From positions 248,001-312,000 of the forward strand of contig NZ_BAABRO010000001.1 in the NCBI RefSeq assembly GCF_039545035.1: 64,000 nucleotides of DNA, read 5' to 3'. How positions within the stretch are numbered: position 1 is the first letter of the stretch; each line of letters starts with the position of its first letter. The position numbers were made by a program, and so were the translations under genes. A model generated the notes under the pieces. The model was not told the origin of the DNA and ran no database searches. It saw only the letters and a program-made list of their open reading frames with translations. This DNA comes from Novipirellula caenicola. Lineage in GTDB: Bacteria > Planctomycetota > Planctomycetia > Pirellulales > Pirellulaceae. Shown here piece by piece: positions 43,888 through 52,168 of the stretch.

Positions 43888-44725
43888 CCCGCTAAAGACC
43901 ATCCGCTCGCAAGTCCGATCGATCGGCGATGCCGTCCGCTGGGCCTGTGTGCTCGAAGCAACCTCCCCTAAGGCAGGGAATGTCTTCCCCGGCCGCTCGT
44001 TTAACGATTTAACCTATCGCGACTTTATCATTGCAGCCGAGATTGCTGCCGAAGCCTTCGCGATGCCGGGTCGCCACTTTAGCGAGATGGTGCTGGGTGC
44101 CGTTCGGCAAACCCAACATGCCACCAATTCGAACGTCAACCTTGGAATGCTGCTGTTGATCGGACCCATCGCCGAGGTCGCTCATCGTGATGTCCACGCC
44201 GACTTGCAGCCCGCAGTGGCCACATTGCTAGAAGGCCAAAACGAAGATGACGCCGCCTGCATCTTCGCGGCGATTCGGTCGGCCAATGCCGGTGGACTTG
44301 GCGAAGTCGATGAGCTGGATGTTCGTGACGCCACGACCGCGGGATTCGACTTGCTAGCCGCGATGCGGTTGGCGGCTCACCGAGACTCGGTCGCCTATCA
44401 ATACGCCAACGGTTTCAAAGACCTGTTCACACGGATCGTGCCGCTGGTCGAAAATGCGATCCAAGCCAACGGAGACATTTTGGGGGGCATCGCAGACGCC
44501 CACTTTGACCTACTGGCGCAACAACCCGATACGCTGATCGCACGCAAATGTGGCGAGACGGTTGCGAGCGAGGTTCAAACGCGAGCGAGTCAATTAGAGA
44601 AATCGGACGACACGGCGCGACAGCAATTTGATGCCTACCTTCGCAGCGATGGCAATCGCCGCAACCCAGGAACCACCGCCGACCTGATAGCCGCCGCGTT
44701 ATTCGTATTATTAGTAAGAGCGTAG
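43877..44725 (+). CDS. CitG/MdcB-like triphosphoribosyl-dephospho-CoA synthase family protein
   Basis: About 282 residues from MANDPLKTIRSQVR, overlapping the end of the hydrolase gene by 11 bases. The family landmark is CVLEATSPKAGNVFPGRSFNDLTYRDFIIAAE, given here only as its first part CVLEATSPKAGNVFPG; GLGEVDELDVRD follows in the middle. CitG makes the prosthetic-group precursor of citrate lyase, but no citrate or malonate lyase genes are nearby. Family members also occur in C1/methanopterin gene sets, which planctomycetes can carry (family knowledge, not tested here). The role is therefore open. Confidence 0.8.
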   Translation: MANDPLKTIRSQVRSIGDAVRWACVLEATSPKAGNVFPGRSFNDLTYRDFIIAAEIAAEAFAMPGRHFSEMVLGAVRQTQHATNSNVNLGMLLLIGPIAEVAHRDVHADLQPAVATLLEGQNEDDAACIFAAIRSANAGGLGEVDELDVRDATTAGFDLLAAMRLAAHRDSVAYQYANGFKDLFTRIVPLVENAIQANGDILGGIADAHFDLLAQQPDTLIARKCGETVASEVQTRASQLEKSDDTARQQFDAYLRSDGNRRNPGTTADLIAAALFVLLVRA

Positions 44726-44779
44726 GGTGGAGTGCTAAATGGTTGAGGGTGCTGTGACTTTTGGTTGCGATGGCTTGCT

Positions 44780-45061
44780 GTTACCTCTCCACCAACTTCG
44801 TACACTGCTGGTTTAATAGCAAGCGCATAGGCCGGAGGCCGAAACATGACCTGCCGTTGGCGTGAGCCAACGGTTTCGGGGCGACCTGTCGCCGTAAGGC
44901 CGGAGGCCGACACAATGACCGAGAGTGTGTCGCCCGCTGGGCTCTATGTTTTCGCAGCTCCGCTCGCCGGTGGCTCACGCCACCGGCAGAGGGTATGTCG
45001 GCCTCCGGCCTGTGATCAATGCTACTAAATCAGCAGTCTTCTCCGTCGGTGGAGAGGTAAC
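44780..45061. repeat. Compound inverted-repeat element B
   Basis: The arms are 42 bases long, 44780-44821 and 45020-45061, matching inverted at 34 of 42 positions, with the outer 14 (GTTACCTCTCCACC / GGTGGAGAGGTAAC) perfect. Inside are AGGCCGGAGGCCG at about 44829 and 44897, its inverse CGGCCTCCGGCCT at about 44999, CCGTTGGCGTGAGCCAACGG, and GCCGGTGGCTCACGCCACCGGC-type palindromes. The architecture matches element A but with unrelated sequence. No gene is seen in the gap 44726-45189. Confidence 0.85.
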
Positions 45062-45189
45062 TGCGGACCAGGCTGCAAGAAAGACTCGCTCAGCATATCC
45101 AACAACACGCCCCACACATTAGCTGTCGAGCACCAGCCCTGTGCCATGAAACTCGTCTTCGTATCCTTTCCACACGAATAAATCCCACG

Positions 45190-45690
45190 ATGAACCAAGC
45201 CACCTTTCGCGTTGACGTCACCAAAGAGCAATTCGTTTTTTCGGCAGCTCACTTCATTACCTTTGCTGGTGACATTTGTGAACGTATTCATGGACACAAC
45301 TATGCGGTTCGCGCCAGCGTCGAAGGGCCGCTCGACGAGAACCGCTATGTTGTCGACTTCATTGCGCTTCGCGACGCCGTACTGGCTCAAACCACGCTGC
45401 TGGATCATCACATTATTCTTCCGCAGGATCATGCCGAGATCAAAGTCACCAGCGACGACAAGGAAACGACTGCGCGGTTTCGTGATCGCCGCTGGGTGTT
45501 TCCCAACGAGGACTGCGTGATCTTGCCGGTCGTGAACACGACGGCCGAAGAGATCGCTCGGGTGGTTGCCGAGCGCGTGAGGGAAGCGACGCAAGCGAAG
45601 TTTGGTGACGCGTTGAGCTGGATCGAAGTCGCAGTGGACGAAAACCATGGCCAATGGGGAGTGTGCCGGTTGCCATGGCAAACCGCGTAG
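45190..45690 (+). CDS. 6-pyruvoyl-tetrahydropterin synthase/QueD family protein
   Basis: 166 residues starting MNQATFRVDVTKEQFVFSAAHF. The metal-binding His residues are in FSAAHFITFAG and ERIHGHNYAV; TLLDHHIILPQD and VDENHGQWGVCRL complete the active-site pattern. Family members make 6-pyruvoyl-tetrahydropterin or 6-carboxy-tetrahydropterin (queuosine route) from dihydroneopterin triphosphate. The protein is longer than typical QueD (about 120 residues), with an insertion of about 30 residues after DHAEIKVTSDD. Which pterin it makes is open. Confidence 0.85.
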   Translation: MNQATFRVDVTKEQFVFSAAHFITFAGDICERIHGHNYAVRASVEGPLDENRYVVDFIALRDAVLAQTTLLDHHIILPQDHAEIKVTSDDKETTARFRDRRWVFPNEDCVILPVVNTTAEEIARVVAERVREATQAKFGDALSWIEVAVDENHGQWGVCRLPWQTA

Positions 45691-45779
45691 CGTTTTTGGA
45701 TTTGGGAGTGGGCGAAAGGGATGATACGGTCCGGCGGTGCTGAATCCGTGCGCGGACGATCATCTTGGCGACTTGTTGT

Positions 45780-46055
45780 TTTCAACCAAATCGCAAAACG
45801 CAGGCGTGAGCCTTGGGCCATAAGGTCAATGCCATCCACTTTCGCACTAACCGGGTGGCTTTTATTACGGTGCGGCGAGAGCCGCCTAGTAGATTTCGAA
45901 CGTTTCATTCGCCGCAACCGAGCGAGGCCCCGCGCCACACCGCTACTAAAGTAGATGGTAGTGGCCGAAAGACGCCGGGTCGAGCGTGGGAACGAGCGGC
46001 TGATGCGCAAACGGCTCCGTAAATCGACAAGCCGTTGGCGAGCTTCGCTACGCTA
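45780..46055. repeat. Broken element C (copy 3) with element D nested between its ends
   Basis: The 781-base gap 45691-46471 has no credible gene. Its left part (AAATCGCAAAACGCAGGCGTGAGCC at about 45788-45812, then TTGGGCCATAAGG) matches one end of element C. AAATCGACAAGCCGTTGGCGAGC at about 46021-46043 matches the other end. Between them lies a copy of element D (45851-45955) and other sequence. This suggests insertion into, and decay of, an older element C. Confidence 0.55.
45851..45955. repeat. Inverted-repeat element D, copy 1
   Basis: The segment contains ACGGTGCGGCG, AGCCGCCTAGTAG, ATTTCGAACGTTT, TCGCCGCAACCG and CCGCTACTAAA in that order. The same order is found on the opposite strand at 49341-49434. 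The central ATTTCGAACGTTT is best conserved. Confidence 0.65.
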
Positions 46056-46471
46056 AACATCGATTGGGCGCAGCGCAATAGTGGCTGACGAGGCGGTTTT
46101 CGGGGGATTCTGTGCCCCATCCAGAACGCGTTTTTCGCGAAGTCGTATCGGTCATGCGGCCATTTTTCCGCGTCAACTGCTACCACCAATACGTCCCCAA
46201 CTGGAATGCTAGCAGGATCGAGAATCTCGGGGGAACTTGTCTGCTAATTCGCTATTCGCGCCGATACTTCATTGTGTGAGAGGGAATCGCTAATCCGGTT
46301 CACTCTCGCTAGCTCTGTCGTATCACAAGTTAACGTGGTTCGCTGTGTCTAACTTCCGTTAATCAGGGTTACGCACTTCCACAAGTCGTTCGGATCGATC
46401 GGCTTGGCCCTACCGCGGCAGTGCTAGCTCAACCTTCCCATACCTAAAAAAAACTTTTGGAGATAACCACG

Positions 46472-46972
46472 ATGCGTCGTGTATTCATTCCCGCCTTGCT
46501 AGCCGTTGCCTTCGTCGCTAGCTCATCGGTCAATGCAAGTGCATTCGGCCTGTTCGACAAACTTTGTAACAAGGGCTGTGACAGCTGTTGTGACGTTGAG
46601 CCCGCATGTGGCTGCGAAGCTCCTGTGGCTTGCGGTTGTGCCGTTGAGCCAACTTGCGGAGCAGAGCCTTGCTGCGACAGCGGTTGCGGAATCGCTAAGC
46701 CAGGTCTTCTGTCGCGTTTGTTCCACAAGCACCACGGTTGTGACTCGTGCGTCGAGCCAGCTTGCGGTTGCGAAGTGATCGAGCCAGCTTGCGGTTGCGA
46801 GCCAGCTTGCCCACAACAATGTGGCCCAACCTGTGGCGACAAAGTGAAAGGCTTCTTGAAGGGCTTGTTCCACAAGCACCACAACTGCTGCGACGCTGGC
46901 CCAACTTGCGGATGCGAAGTTGCACCGGCTCCTTGCGGATGTGCAGAGCCTAGCTGTGGCGCTGGTTGGTAG
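46472..46972 (+). CDS. Small secreted Cys-rich protein with three GLFxxLF-Cys modules
   Basis: 166 residues from MRRVFIPALLAVAFVA, with TTTTGGAG about 9 bases upstream. Residues 1-25 form a Sec signal peptide (SSSVNASA). The mature part has a module repeated three times: FGLFDKLCNKGCDSC, GLLSRLFHKHHGCDSC and GFLKGLFHKHHNCCDAG, each followed by EPACGCE-type Cys-Gly-Cys clusters. Roughly one residue in five of the mature protein is Cys. The same GLLxRLF-His-Cys module ends the YTV protein at 18988-20724. It is probably a disulfide-rich surface component. A strong terminator follows. Confidence 0.85.
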   Translation: MRRVFIPALLAVAFVASSSVNASAFGLFDKLCNKGCDSCCDVEPACGCEAPVACGCAVEPTCGAEPCCDSGCGIAKPGLLSRLFHKHHGCDSCVEPACGCEVIEPACGCEPACPQQCGPTCGDKVKGFLKGLFHKHHNCCDAGPTCGCEVAPAPCGCAEPSCGAGW

Positions 46973-47064
46973 TCCAACCGAGTCGACAAGATAGAATGAT
47001 CGACTAGCCGTTGCATCCCCATCCGATAACGCAACGCCCCCCTAGTCATGCAAAGAGAAAAACG

Positions 47065-47107
47065 AAATCCTCGGCGGCTGCCACGAAAGCCGTCGAGGAT
47101 TTTTTTA
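47065..47107 (+). terminator. Rho-independent terminator of the Cys-rich gene
   Basis: AAATCCTCGGCGGCT (47065-47079), an eight-base loop, then AGCCGTCGAGGATTT (47088-47102) pair along 15 bases with a single G-U, followed by a run of T. It lies about 90 bases after the Cys-rich gene. Confidence 0.92.
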
Positions 47108-47154
47108 TGCCTGCACTGAACCAGCGGTGTGTTCTACCCAAACAGCCCCGTGGG

Positions 47155-47379
47155 CTACGCGGTCGCTTCGGGTTCATCACTCGGTGGACTCGGCTGTTTC
47201 CCAGCCAATCGCTGGATCGTCCAACCGATCGACGCGTAGACGCGGTTGAATTCGGTGACAAAATCTTCGGCGTTCCGTTGCGGCAGCGTGATCGGCCCAC
47301 TCACACGGCGTCCACCCTCGACAGCGTTCTCGTCGTGAATCACCGCGCCGCATGCTCGGATGCCGCGTGGACTGCTCAC
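47155..47379 (-). CDS. Small hypothetical protein coupled to the dehydrogenase gene
   Basis: About 74 residues starting at a GTG whose last two bases are the first two of the upstream gene's TGA stop (GTGA overlap), a common form of translational coupling. The sequence reads like a real small protein: ACGAVIHDENAVEGGRRVSG, then FVTEFNRVYASIGWTIQRLA, then a Pro-rich end. No family was recognised. The alternative ATG, six codons upstream, lies inside the dehydrogenase gene. Confidence 0.5.
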   Translation of the reverse strand: MSSPRGIRACGAVIHDENAVEGGRRVSGPITLPQRNAEDFVTEFNRVYASIGWTIQRLAGKQPSPPSDEPEATA

Positions 47380-48359
47380 TCGGTTTCTCCACGCCAAACC
47401 ACCGACGGGTGTGGGAACCCTAGTTGCTTATCGACTCGGTTATACACCGGTTTGCCCTGCTGAAATCGTTTCAAGTTGACGCATGCCAAATCGACGGTAT
47501 CGTCGACGCGTCGATACGACTGGGCCCCCACATGCGGCGTGATAATGACTTTTGGGTCGTCCCACAACAAACTGGTTTCAGCCAGCGGTTCGACTTCGGT
47601 CACATCCAACCCGGCGCCGGCCAGATGACCGCGGGCCAATGCGTCGACCAATGCCGATTCAATTACCACGCTTCCCCGCGCAACGTTGATCAAATAGCTG
47701 CCCGCTTTCATCTTGCCGATTCGTTCGTGGTCAAACAATCCCTGCGTGCTGGTGTTCAGCGGTAGCGTCAAGATCACGATGTCGCTGACGGCTAACAGTT
47801 CGTCCAGCTGATCGGCCGGCAACAATTCGTCCACTTCGTCGGGTTTGTCGACGGGGTAGTAATCGGTGGCGACGATGCGGACATCCCACGGCGCCAGCAC
47901 TCGCGAAATCATTCGGCCGTTGCCTCCCAAACCGACGATCCCGACCGTCTTGCCTCGCAGATCATCCGTGGGCAGCCGTGTGAAATCTCGCTTGGCCTCG
48001 GCGCGGAAAAATAACGGCAACGAGCGCAGCAAACCAAACAGTAACGAAAAGGTTTGTTCGGCGACCTGTGGCGCGAACAACCCCGACGCACTGCTGACCG
48101 GAATCTCTGAATCGATCACACCGGGAACCAAGCAGTGATCCAAACCCGCCGCGGATGATTGAATCCACTGCAATCGGTTGGCCTTCAGCACGCGGTCCCA
48201 ATCGACTGGCACCTTGGCGTGACCAATGAAGATGTCCGCCGTGGGCAACAACTCGTCGATCCGTTCCTGCCCCGCGTTGACCACTTCGGCGTCGGGCGCC
48301 GCCGCCTGAATCTGCTGGATGTGCTTTTCAGTCACCGGAAAACAAAGAACGATTCGCAT
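47376..48359 (-). CDS. D-2-hydroxyacid dehydrogenase (NAD-dependent)
   Basis: 327 residues of the D-isomer-specific 2-hydroxyacid dehydrogenase family. The NAD motif is GIVGLGGNGRMISRVLAPW. The catalytic Arg is in INVARGSVVIESALVDAL, the Glu in DVTEVEPLAETSLLWDD and the His in VIITPHVGAQSYRR. The family covers glyoxylate/hydroxypyruvate reductases, phosphoglycerate dehydrogenase and others; the substrate is not clear. The short N-terminal domain (MRIVLCFPVTEKHIQQIQ) resembles glyoxylate/hydroxypyruvate reductase types. The stop overlaps a small downstream gene. Confidence 0.9.
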   Translation of the reverse strand: MRIVLCFPVTEKHIQQIQAAAPDAEVVNAGQERIDELLPTADIFIGHAKVPVDWDRVLKANRLQWIQSSAAGLDHCLVPGVIDSEIPVSSASGLFAPQVAEQTFSLLFGLLRSLPLFFRAEAKRDFTRLPTDDLRGKTVGIVGLGGNGRMISRVLAPWDVRIVATDYYPVDKPDEVDELLPADQLDELLAVSDIVILTLPLNTSTQGLFDHERIGKMKAGSYLINVARGSVVIESALVDALARGHLAGAGLDVTEVEPLAETSLLWDDPKVIITPHVGAQSYRRVDDTVDLACVNLKRFQQGKPVYNRVDKQLGFPHPSVVWRGETE

Positions 48360-48433
48360 GGCTGTGCTAGGCTAAGGGGGAAATGAGAGTTGGCAACCGG
48401 GAAGTTCACGATCACCACCCGAAGCGAACAAAA

Positions 48434-49327
48434 ATGTCCTCCAAGAACTTAACTTCCGCTGGCCCGCTCACAAAGGTGGCTTGGTTCGAGGCGGTCGCAA
48501 TCGCTTTGGTTCTGGCCGTGACTTCGGCGGCAGGAACTGATTTTTCGACCGCCGAGATTGATACCGCCTTTGCCGCCGCGTCCGATGGCTACAGCGTCGA
48601 CGAGGTGATGATCCGAGACGATCTGAGAAACCAATTTCTGACCGAACTTTCGCCGATCGAACCGCGCGACGAGGGCTTTGAACGAGACGCACTGCTGGCG
48701 TTGCTGCAGCTTCGCAAATCAGGAAAACTGACATCCAAAGCGACGCGGCATGGCGACCCCGTCGACGAATCGATCGTCCCGGTCGCTGAAATCGCCGCTC
48801 GCGTGGTGATGGATCGACATCGAATTTCCAGCGATACGCTGCTAGCCGATCCGACGTTTCGCCAGCAGCTCGATCGCGAAGCCCATAAAATTACGCCCGA
48901 GGCAAACCCCGTCGCGATCCGCAAAGCCGTCTTGTCGCTGCGAAAACGCCGGGCCCTTCGCCCCGAATTGGTACTTCGCGTCGCCGATTGGCACCGCGTG
49001 ATTGAAACATATTCGCTGGATTCGCTACAGCAGGCTATCGCGTCCGGGAAGATCAGCGACGGACCGGGAATCTATCTGTTTTGCACGCCCCGCGGCTATT
49101 TGTATATCGGCGAAGCCAACAATCTGCGGCAACGACTCGGCGAGCACCTCAGCGGCAGCGATCGCGCGTCATTGGCGGCGTACCTCGACAGCGACGCATC
49201 ATCGAGAGTGACGGTCGAGCTGCACGTCTTTCCTAGAGACAGCCCAGCCAAACGGGTCACCGTTCGCCGGGCCTACGAAAGCGAATTGATTCGCAGCCGC
49301 CAACCGCGACTGAATGTGCGGCCGTGA
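48434..49327 (+). CDS. GIY-YIG nuclease-domain protein with N-terminal signal or anchor
   Basis: About 297 residues from MSSKNLTSAGPLTKVAW. A hydrophobic segment (WFEAVAIALVLAVTSAAGTD) near the start looks like a signal peptide or membrane anchor. Then about 170 residues of unknown, charged, helical sequence follow. The C-terminal 90 residues form a GIY-YIG nuclease domain: GPGIYLFCTPRGYLYIGEAN, NLRQRLGEHL with the catalytic Arg, and YESELIRSRQPRLN with the metal-binding Glu. The family cuts DNA (UvrC, homing enzymes). An exported or membrane-facing GIY-YIG protein is unusual. Confidence 0.85.
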   Translation: MSSKNLTSAGPLTKVAWFEAVAIALVLAVTSAAGTDFSTAEIDTAFAAASDGYSVDEVMIRDDLRNQFLTELSPIEPRDEGFERDALLALLQLRKSGKLTSKATRHGDPVDESIVPVAEIAARVVMDRHRISSDTLLADPTFRQQLDREAHKITPEANPVAIRKAVLSLRKRRALRPELVLRVADWHRVIETYSLDSLQQAIASGKISDGPGIYLFCTPRGYLYIGEANNLRQRLGEHLSGSDRASLAAYLDSDASSRVTVELHVFPRDSPAKRVTVRRAYESELIRSRQPRLNVRP

Positions 49328-49340
49328 ATACGGCATCGCA

Positions 49341-49434
49341 GCATTTCGTAGCGGAACGGCGCGAACCGTCCGGTTGCGGCGTGAAAAAACGTTCGAAATT
49401 TGCCGGGCGGCTTGCGCGGCACCGCTAACAAGGC
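49341..49434. repeat. Inverted-repeat element D, copy 2
   Basis: Opposite-strand counterpart of 45851-45955: GTAGCGG at the start, then CGGTTGCGGCGTGAA, AACGTTCGAAATTT and GCGGCACCGCTAA. It fills most of the short gap between the convergent GIY-YIG and dapA genes. Confidence 0.65.
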
Positions 49435-49470
49435 GGTTGATAACTTTACGCCCTCAAACCACGGTCACGG

Positions 49471-50388
49471 CTAGTTCGCCAGTGCTGAATTGATGCCGTA
49501 AGCAAACAGCGTCTCTTTCAGCTTTTCCATCGACGCATCATCCAGCGTGGTCATTGGCAATCGCAACTCACCCGAGTCGCGGCCGACCATCATCATTGCC
49601 GCTTTCAGCGGGATTGGGTTGGTCGACAAACCGAGCATGTTCTGGCAAAGCGCAAACAACTTGTGGTGCATCGCCATCGCTTTGGCAAAATCGCCGCTGG
49701 CCGCCGCGTTGACCAATTCGATCATGTCACGCGGCACCAAGTTGCCGACCACCGAAACGATGCCTTCCGCGCCGACACTCATCATCGGCAATGTCAACGA
49801 ATCGTCGCCGCTGAGAACGGTCAAATCCGTGGTGCCCACGATCGCCGAACACTGATCCAATTTCCCGGTCGCTTCTTTGACCATCGTGATCCCTTGGACG
49901 TCCGCCAACCGCTGGATGGTTTCCACTTCGATCTCTTTGCCACAACGTCCGGGGATGTTGTAAACACAGACCGGAATGTCGACCGCTTCGGCAACCGCTT
50001 TGAAGTGCTGGTAGAAACCTTCTTGCGTCGGCTTGTTGTAATACGGTGCGACCTGCAGCGTTGCATCGGCTCCTTCGGCCGCAGCTCGCTTTGTCAAACG
50101 CAGTGCTTCGGCGGTGCTGTTGCTGCCGGTACCCGCCATGACTTTCGCACGTCCCGCCACACACTGGATCACTTCGGAGATCACTTTTTCGTGCTCGTCG
50201 TGCGAAAGTGTCGGCGATTCACCGGTCGTTCCCACGGGAACGATGCAACGCGTGCCGGCTTCGATTTGGAATTCGACTTGCTCTTTCAGACGCGGATAAT
50301 TCACCTCACCATCAGTGAACGGTGTGACAATCGCGACCGAAAGGCCAGCAAAATCAGATCCCTTTCGTGGGCGGGTCTCAAAAGTCAT
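49471..50388 (-). CDS. dapA: 4-hydroxy-tetrahydrodipicolinate synthase DapA
   Basis: 305 residues, a TIM-barrel aldolase of lysine and diaminopimelate synthesis that condenses pyruvate with aspartate semialdehyde. The Schiff-base Lys is in [14 protein letters not shown], the Tyr in [14 protein letters not shown] and the pyruvate-binding motif is [34 protein letters not shown] matches the family. Planctomycetes need DAP for their thin peptidoglycan and lysine. There is a small chance that it is another DapA-family aldolase. Confidence 0.93.
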   Translation of the reverse strand: MTFETRPRKGSDFAGLSVAIVTPFTDGEVNYPRLKEQVEFQIEAGTRCIVPVGTTGESPTLSHDEHEKVISEVIQCVAGRAKVMAGTGSNSTAEALRLTKRAAAEGADATLQVAPYYNKPTQEGFYQHFKAVAEAVDIPVCVYNIPGRCGKEIEVETIQRLADVQGITMVKEATGKLDQCSAIVGTTDLTVLSGDDSLTLPMMSVGAEGIVSVVGNLVPRDMIELVNAAASGDFAKAMAMHHKLFALCQNMLGLSTNPIPLKAAMMMVGRDSGELRLPMTTLDDASMEKLKETLFAYGINSALAN

Positions 50389-50562
50389 ATTGGAATCGCG
50401 TTGGTTGGAAATGGAGGTGCGTCAGAGCCAATGACACGCGTCATTGGCTTTGGTTCAGCAGAAAACCTAGTGTTTTGCCCCCCAATTCGTCAAGCGTCCC
50501 GTACGGGATTCGCCCTGATTCGAATTGTGTTGGACGCGGCAAATGCGGGGTCAAACGCCTTT

Positions 50563-51789
50563 CTAATTCGTTTGCAGCGATTCGAATCGGTCCACGATCG
50601 TGCCGCCGATCGCCAGTGACGCGGTTGCCGCTGGCGAGGGGGCGTTCAGCACGTGGATCGCATGATTGGTGGTCTCGATTAGAAAATCGTCCACCAAGTC
50701 ACCCTCAGGCGTGACCGCTTGTGCCCGCACGCCGGCGCGACCGGGTCGCAAATCGGATGCACGGATCGACGGAATCAACTTCTGCAACGCCGCCACAAAC
50801 GCCGGTTTCCGCAGCGAACGGTGAATCTCGCCCGCCCCGGTCCGCCAATACTTGCGAGCCAGTTTGCGAAAACCGCCATAGCGAAGCGTTTCAAGCAGGT
50901 CGCCCGCGTGAAACGTCCGCCAATCATAACCGTGTCGTGATAGCGCCAAAACCGCGTTGGGACCGCACTCGACTCCACCGTCGATCATCCGCGTGAAATG
51001 GACTCCCAAAAAGGGAAACGAGGGATTGGGAACCGGATAGATCAGATGGCGACATAAGTGCTCGCGTTCCGGCACGAGATCGTAATACTCGCCTCGAAAC
51101 GGGACAATCTTCACCGCCGGTTGCCCGCCTGCCATTCGCAAGATGCGGTCGCTCTGCAGCCCTGCGCAATTGATCATTCGCCCACAATGGATCGTGCGAT
51201 TGTTCAAATCGGTGATCGCAACGGATGAGGAAACCGATTCGATCTGTTTCACCTTAAACGACAACACCACATGCCCGCCACGTTGCAAAATTTGTTGCCG
51301 CATCGCCTCGCACACTTTGGCATAGTTCACGATTCCGGTTTCAGGCACATGGAGCGCAGCCACCCCGGCAACCGACGGTTCAATCTTGCGAAGTTCGTCC
51401 GTATCGATGCGGCGATACTCCACTCCGTTTTCGCTTGCCCGCGCCGCGATTGCATCCAACCGCTCAGCCTCGATCGCATCGGTGGCCACCACCACCTTGC
51501 CGCAGCGGTCCCAGGCAATTTGATGCTCGTCGCAAAACGCTTCCATCAATGCTTTTCCGCGGCGACACGTAATCGCTTTGGCCGAGCCTGGTTTGTAATA
51601 AATCCCCGAATGCAAAACCCCCGAATTGTGTCCACTCTGATGCGCCGCAACCTGCGATTCGGCTTCCACAACGCATACCTCTAGCGACGGGTGTCGCTGA
51701 ATCAGCGTCGTCGCGGTCGCCAACCCTACGATCCCGCCGCCGATAATCACCACATCGCAGGTTTTGGGGATGGAAGCGTTTGAAACCAT
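50563..51789 (-). CDS. lhgO: L-2-hydroxyglutarate oxidase/dehydrogenase LhgO
   Basis: About 408 residues from MVSNASIPKTCDVVIIGGG. The FAD motif is VVIIGGGIVGLATATTLI, and the substrate-side motif HQSGHNSGVLHSGIYYKPGS is characteristic of LhgO. Further landmarks are NCAGLQSDRILRMAGG and NAPSPAATASLAIGGTIVD at the C-terminus. LhgO oxidises L-2-hydroxyglutarate to 2-oxoglutarate and feeds electrons to the quinone pool. It may recover side products of dehydrogenases. Confidence 0.94.
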   Translation of the reverse strand: MVSNASIPKTCDVVIIGGGIVGLATATTLIQRHPSLEVCVVEAESQVAAHQSGHNSGVLHSGIYYKPGSAKAITCRRGKALMEAFCDEHQIAWDRCGKVVVATDAIEAERLDAIAARASENGVEYRRIDTDELRKIEPSVAGVAALHVPETGIVNYAKVCEAMRQQILQRGGHVVLSFKVKQIESVSSSVAITDLNNRTIHCGRMINCAGLQSDRILRMAGGQPAVKIVPFRGEYYDLVPEREHLCRHLIYPVPNPSFPFLGVHFTRMIDGGVECGPNAVLALSRHGYDWRTFHAGDLLETLRYGGFRKLARKYWRTGAGEIHRSLRKPAFVAALQKLIPSIRASDLRPGRAGVRAQAVTPEGDLVDDFLIETTNHAIHVLNAPSPAATASLAIGGTIVDRFESLQTN

Positions 51790-52168
51790 AAGTACAGCCA
51801 ATGTTGGGGGTGGCCCGATAGAAGTGAAATAAACGGAACTGGAAATTCAGGGCCGACGCCAAGTCATTATGACACGCCAGTGCAAACGTCCCACACCAAC
51901 GACGCCGTAAAATCCGCACCGTTTCACTCGGGAAGCCGAACCGCTGGGCAATTAAGGATGCGGGAATCCGCAATCCGGTAACAAGGGGCCTAACTGCGTT
52001 TGTCGCAGCGAATTTCGTGACATAGGGTTCGATTGAGACATTGTTTGTTTCGACGCAAATTTTCCTCGTTTGACGCACGAGGTCTGCGAACCGCCAGCCC
52101 CCGCATGCCAAAAGTTCTGCACTGCAGCGTGCTGGTCACTACATCGATTCATCGGATATTGACGGCAA
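51790..52168. other. Divergent intergenic region, no gene seen
   Basis: It separates lhgO (minus) from the HD-GYP-like gene (plus). No repeat family or small gene was recognised. The site before the downstream ATG (GACGG) is a weak ribosome site. Confidence 0.4.
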
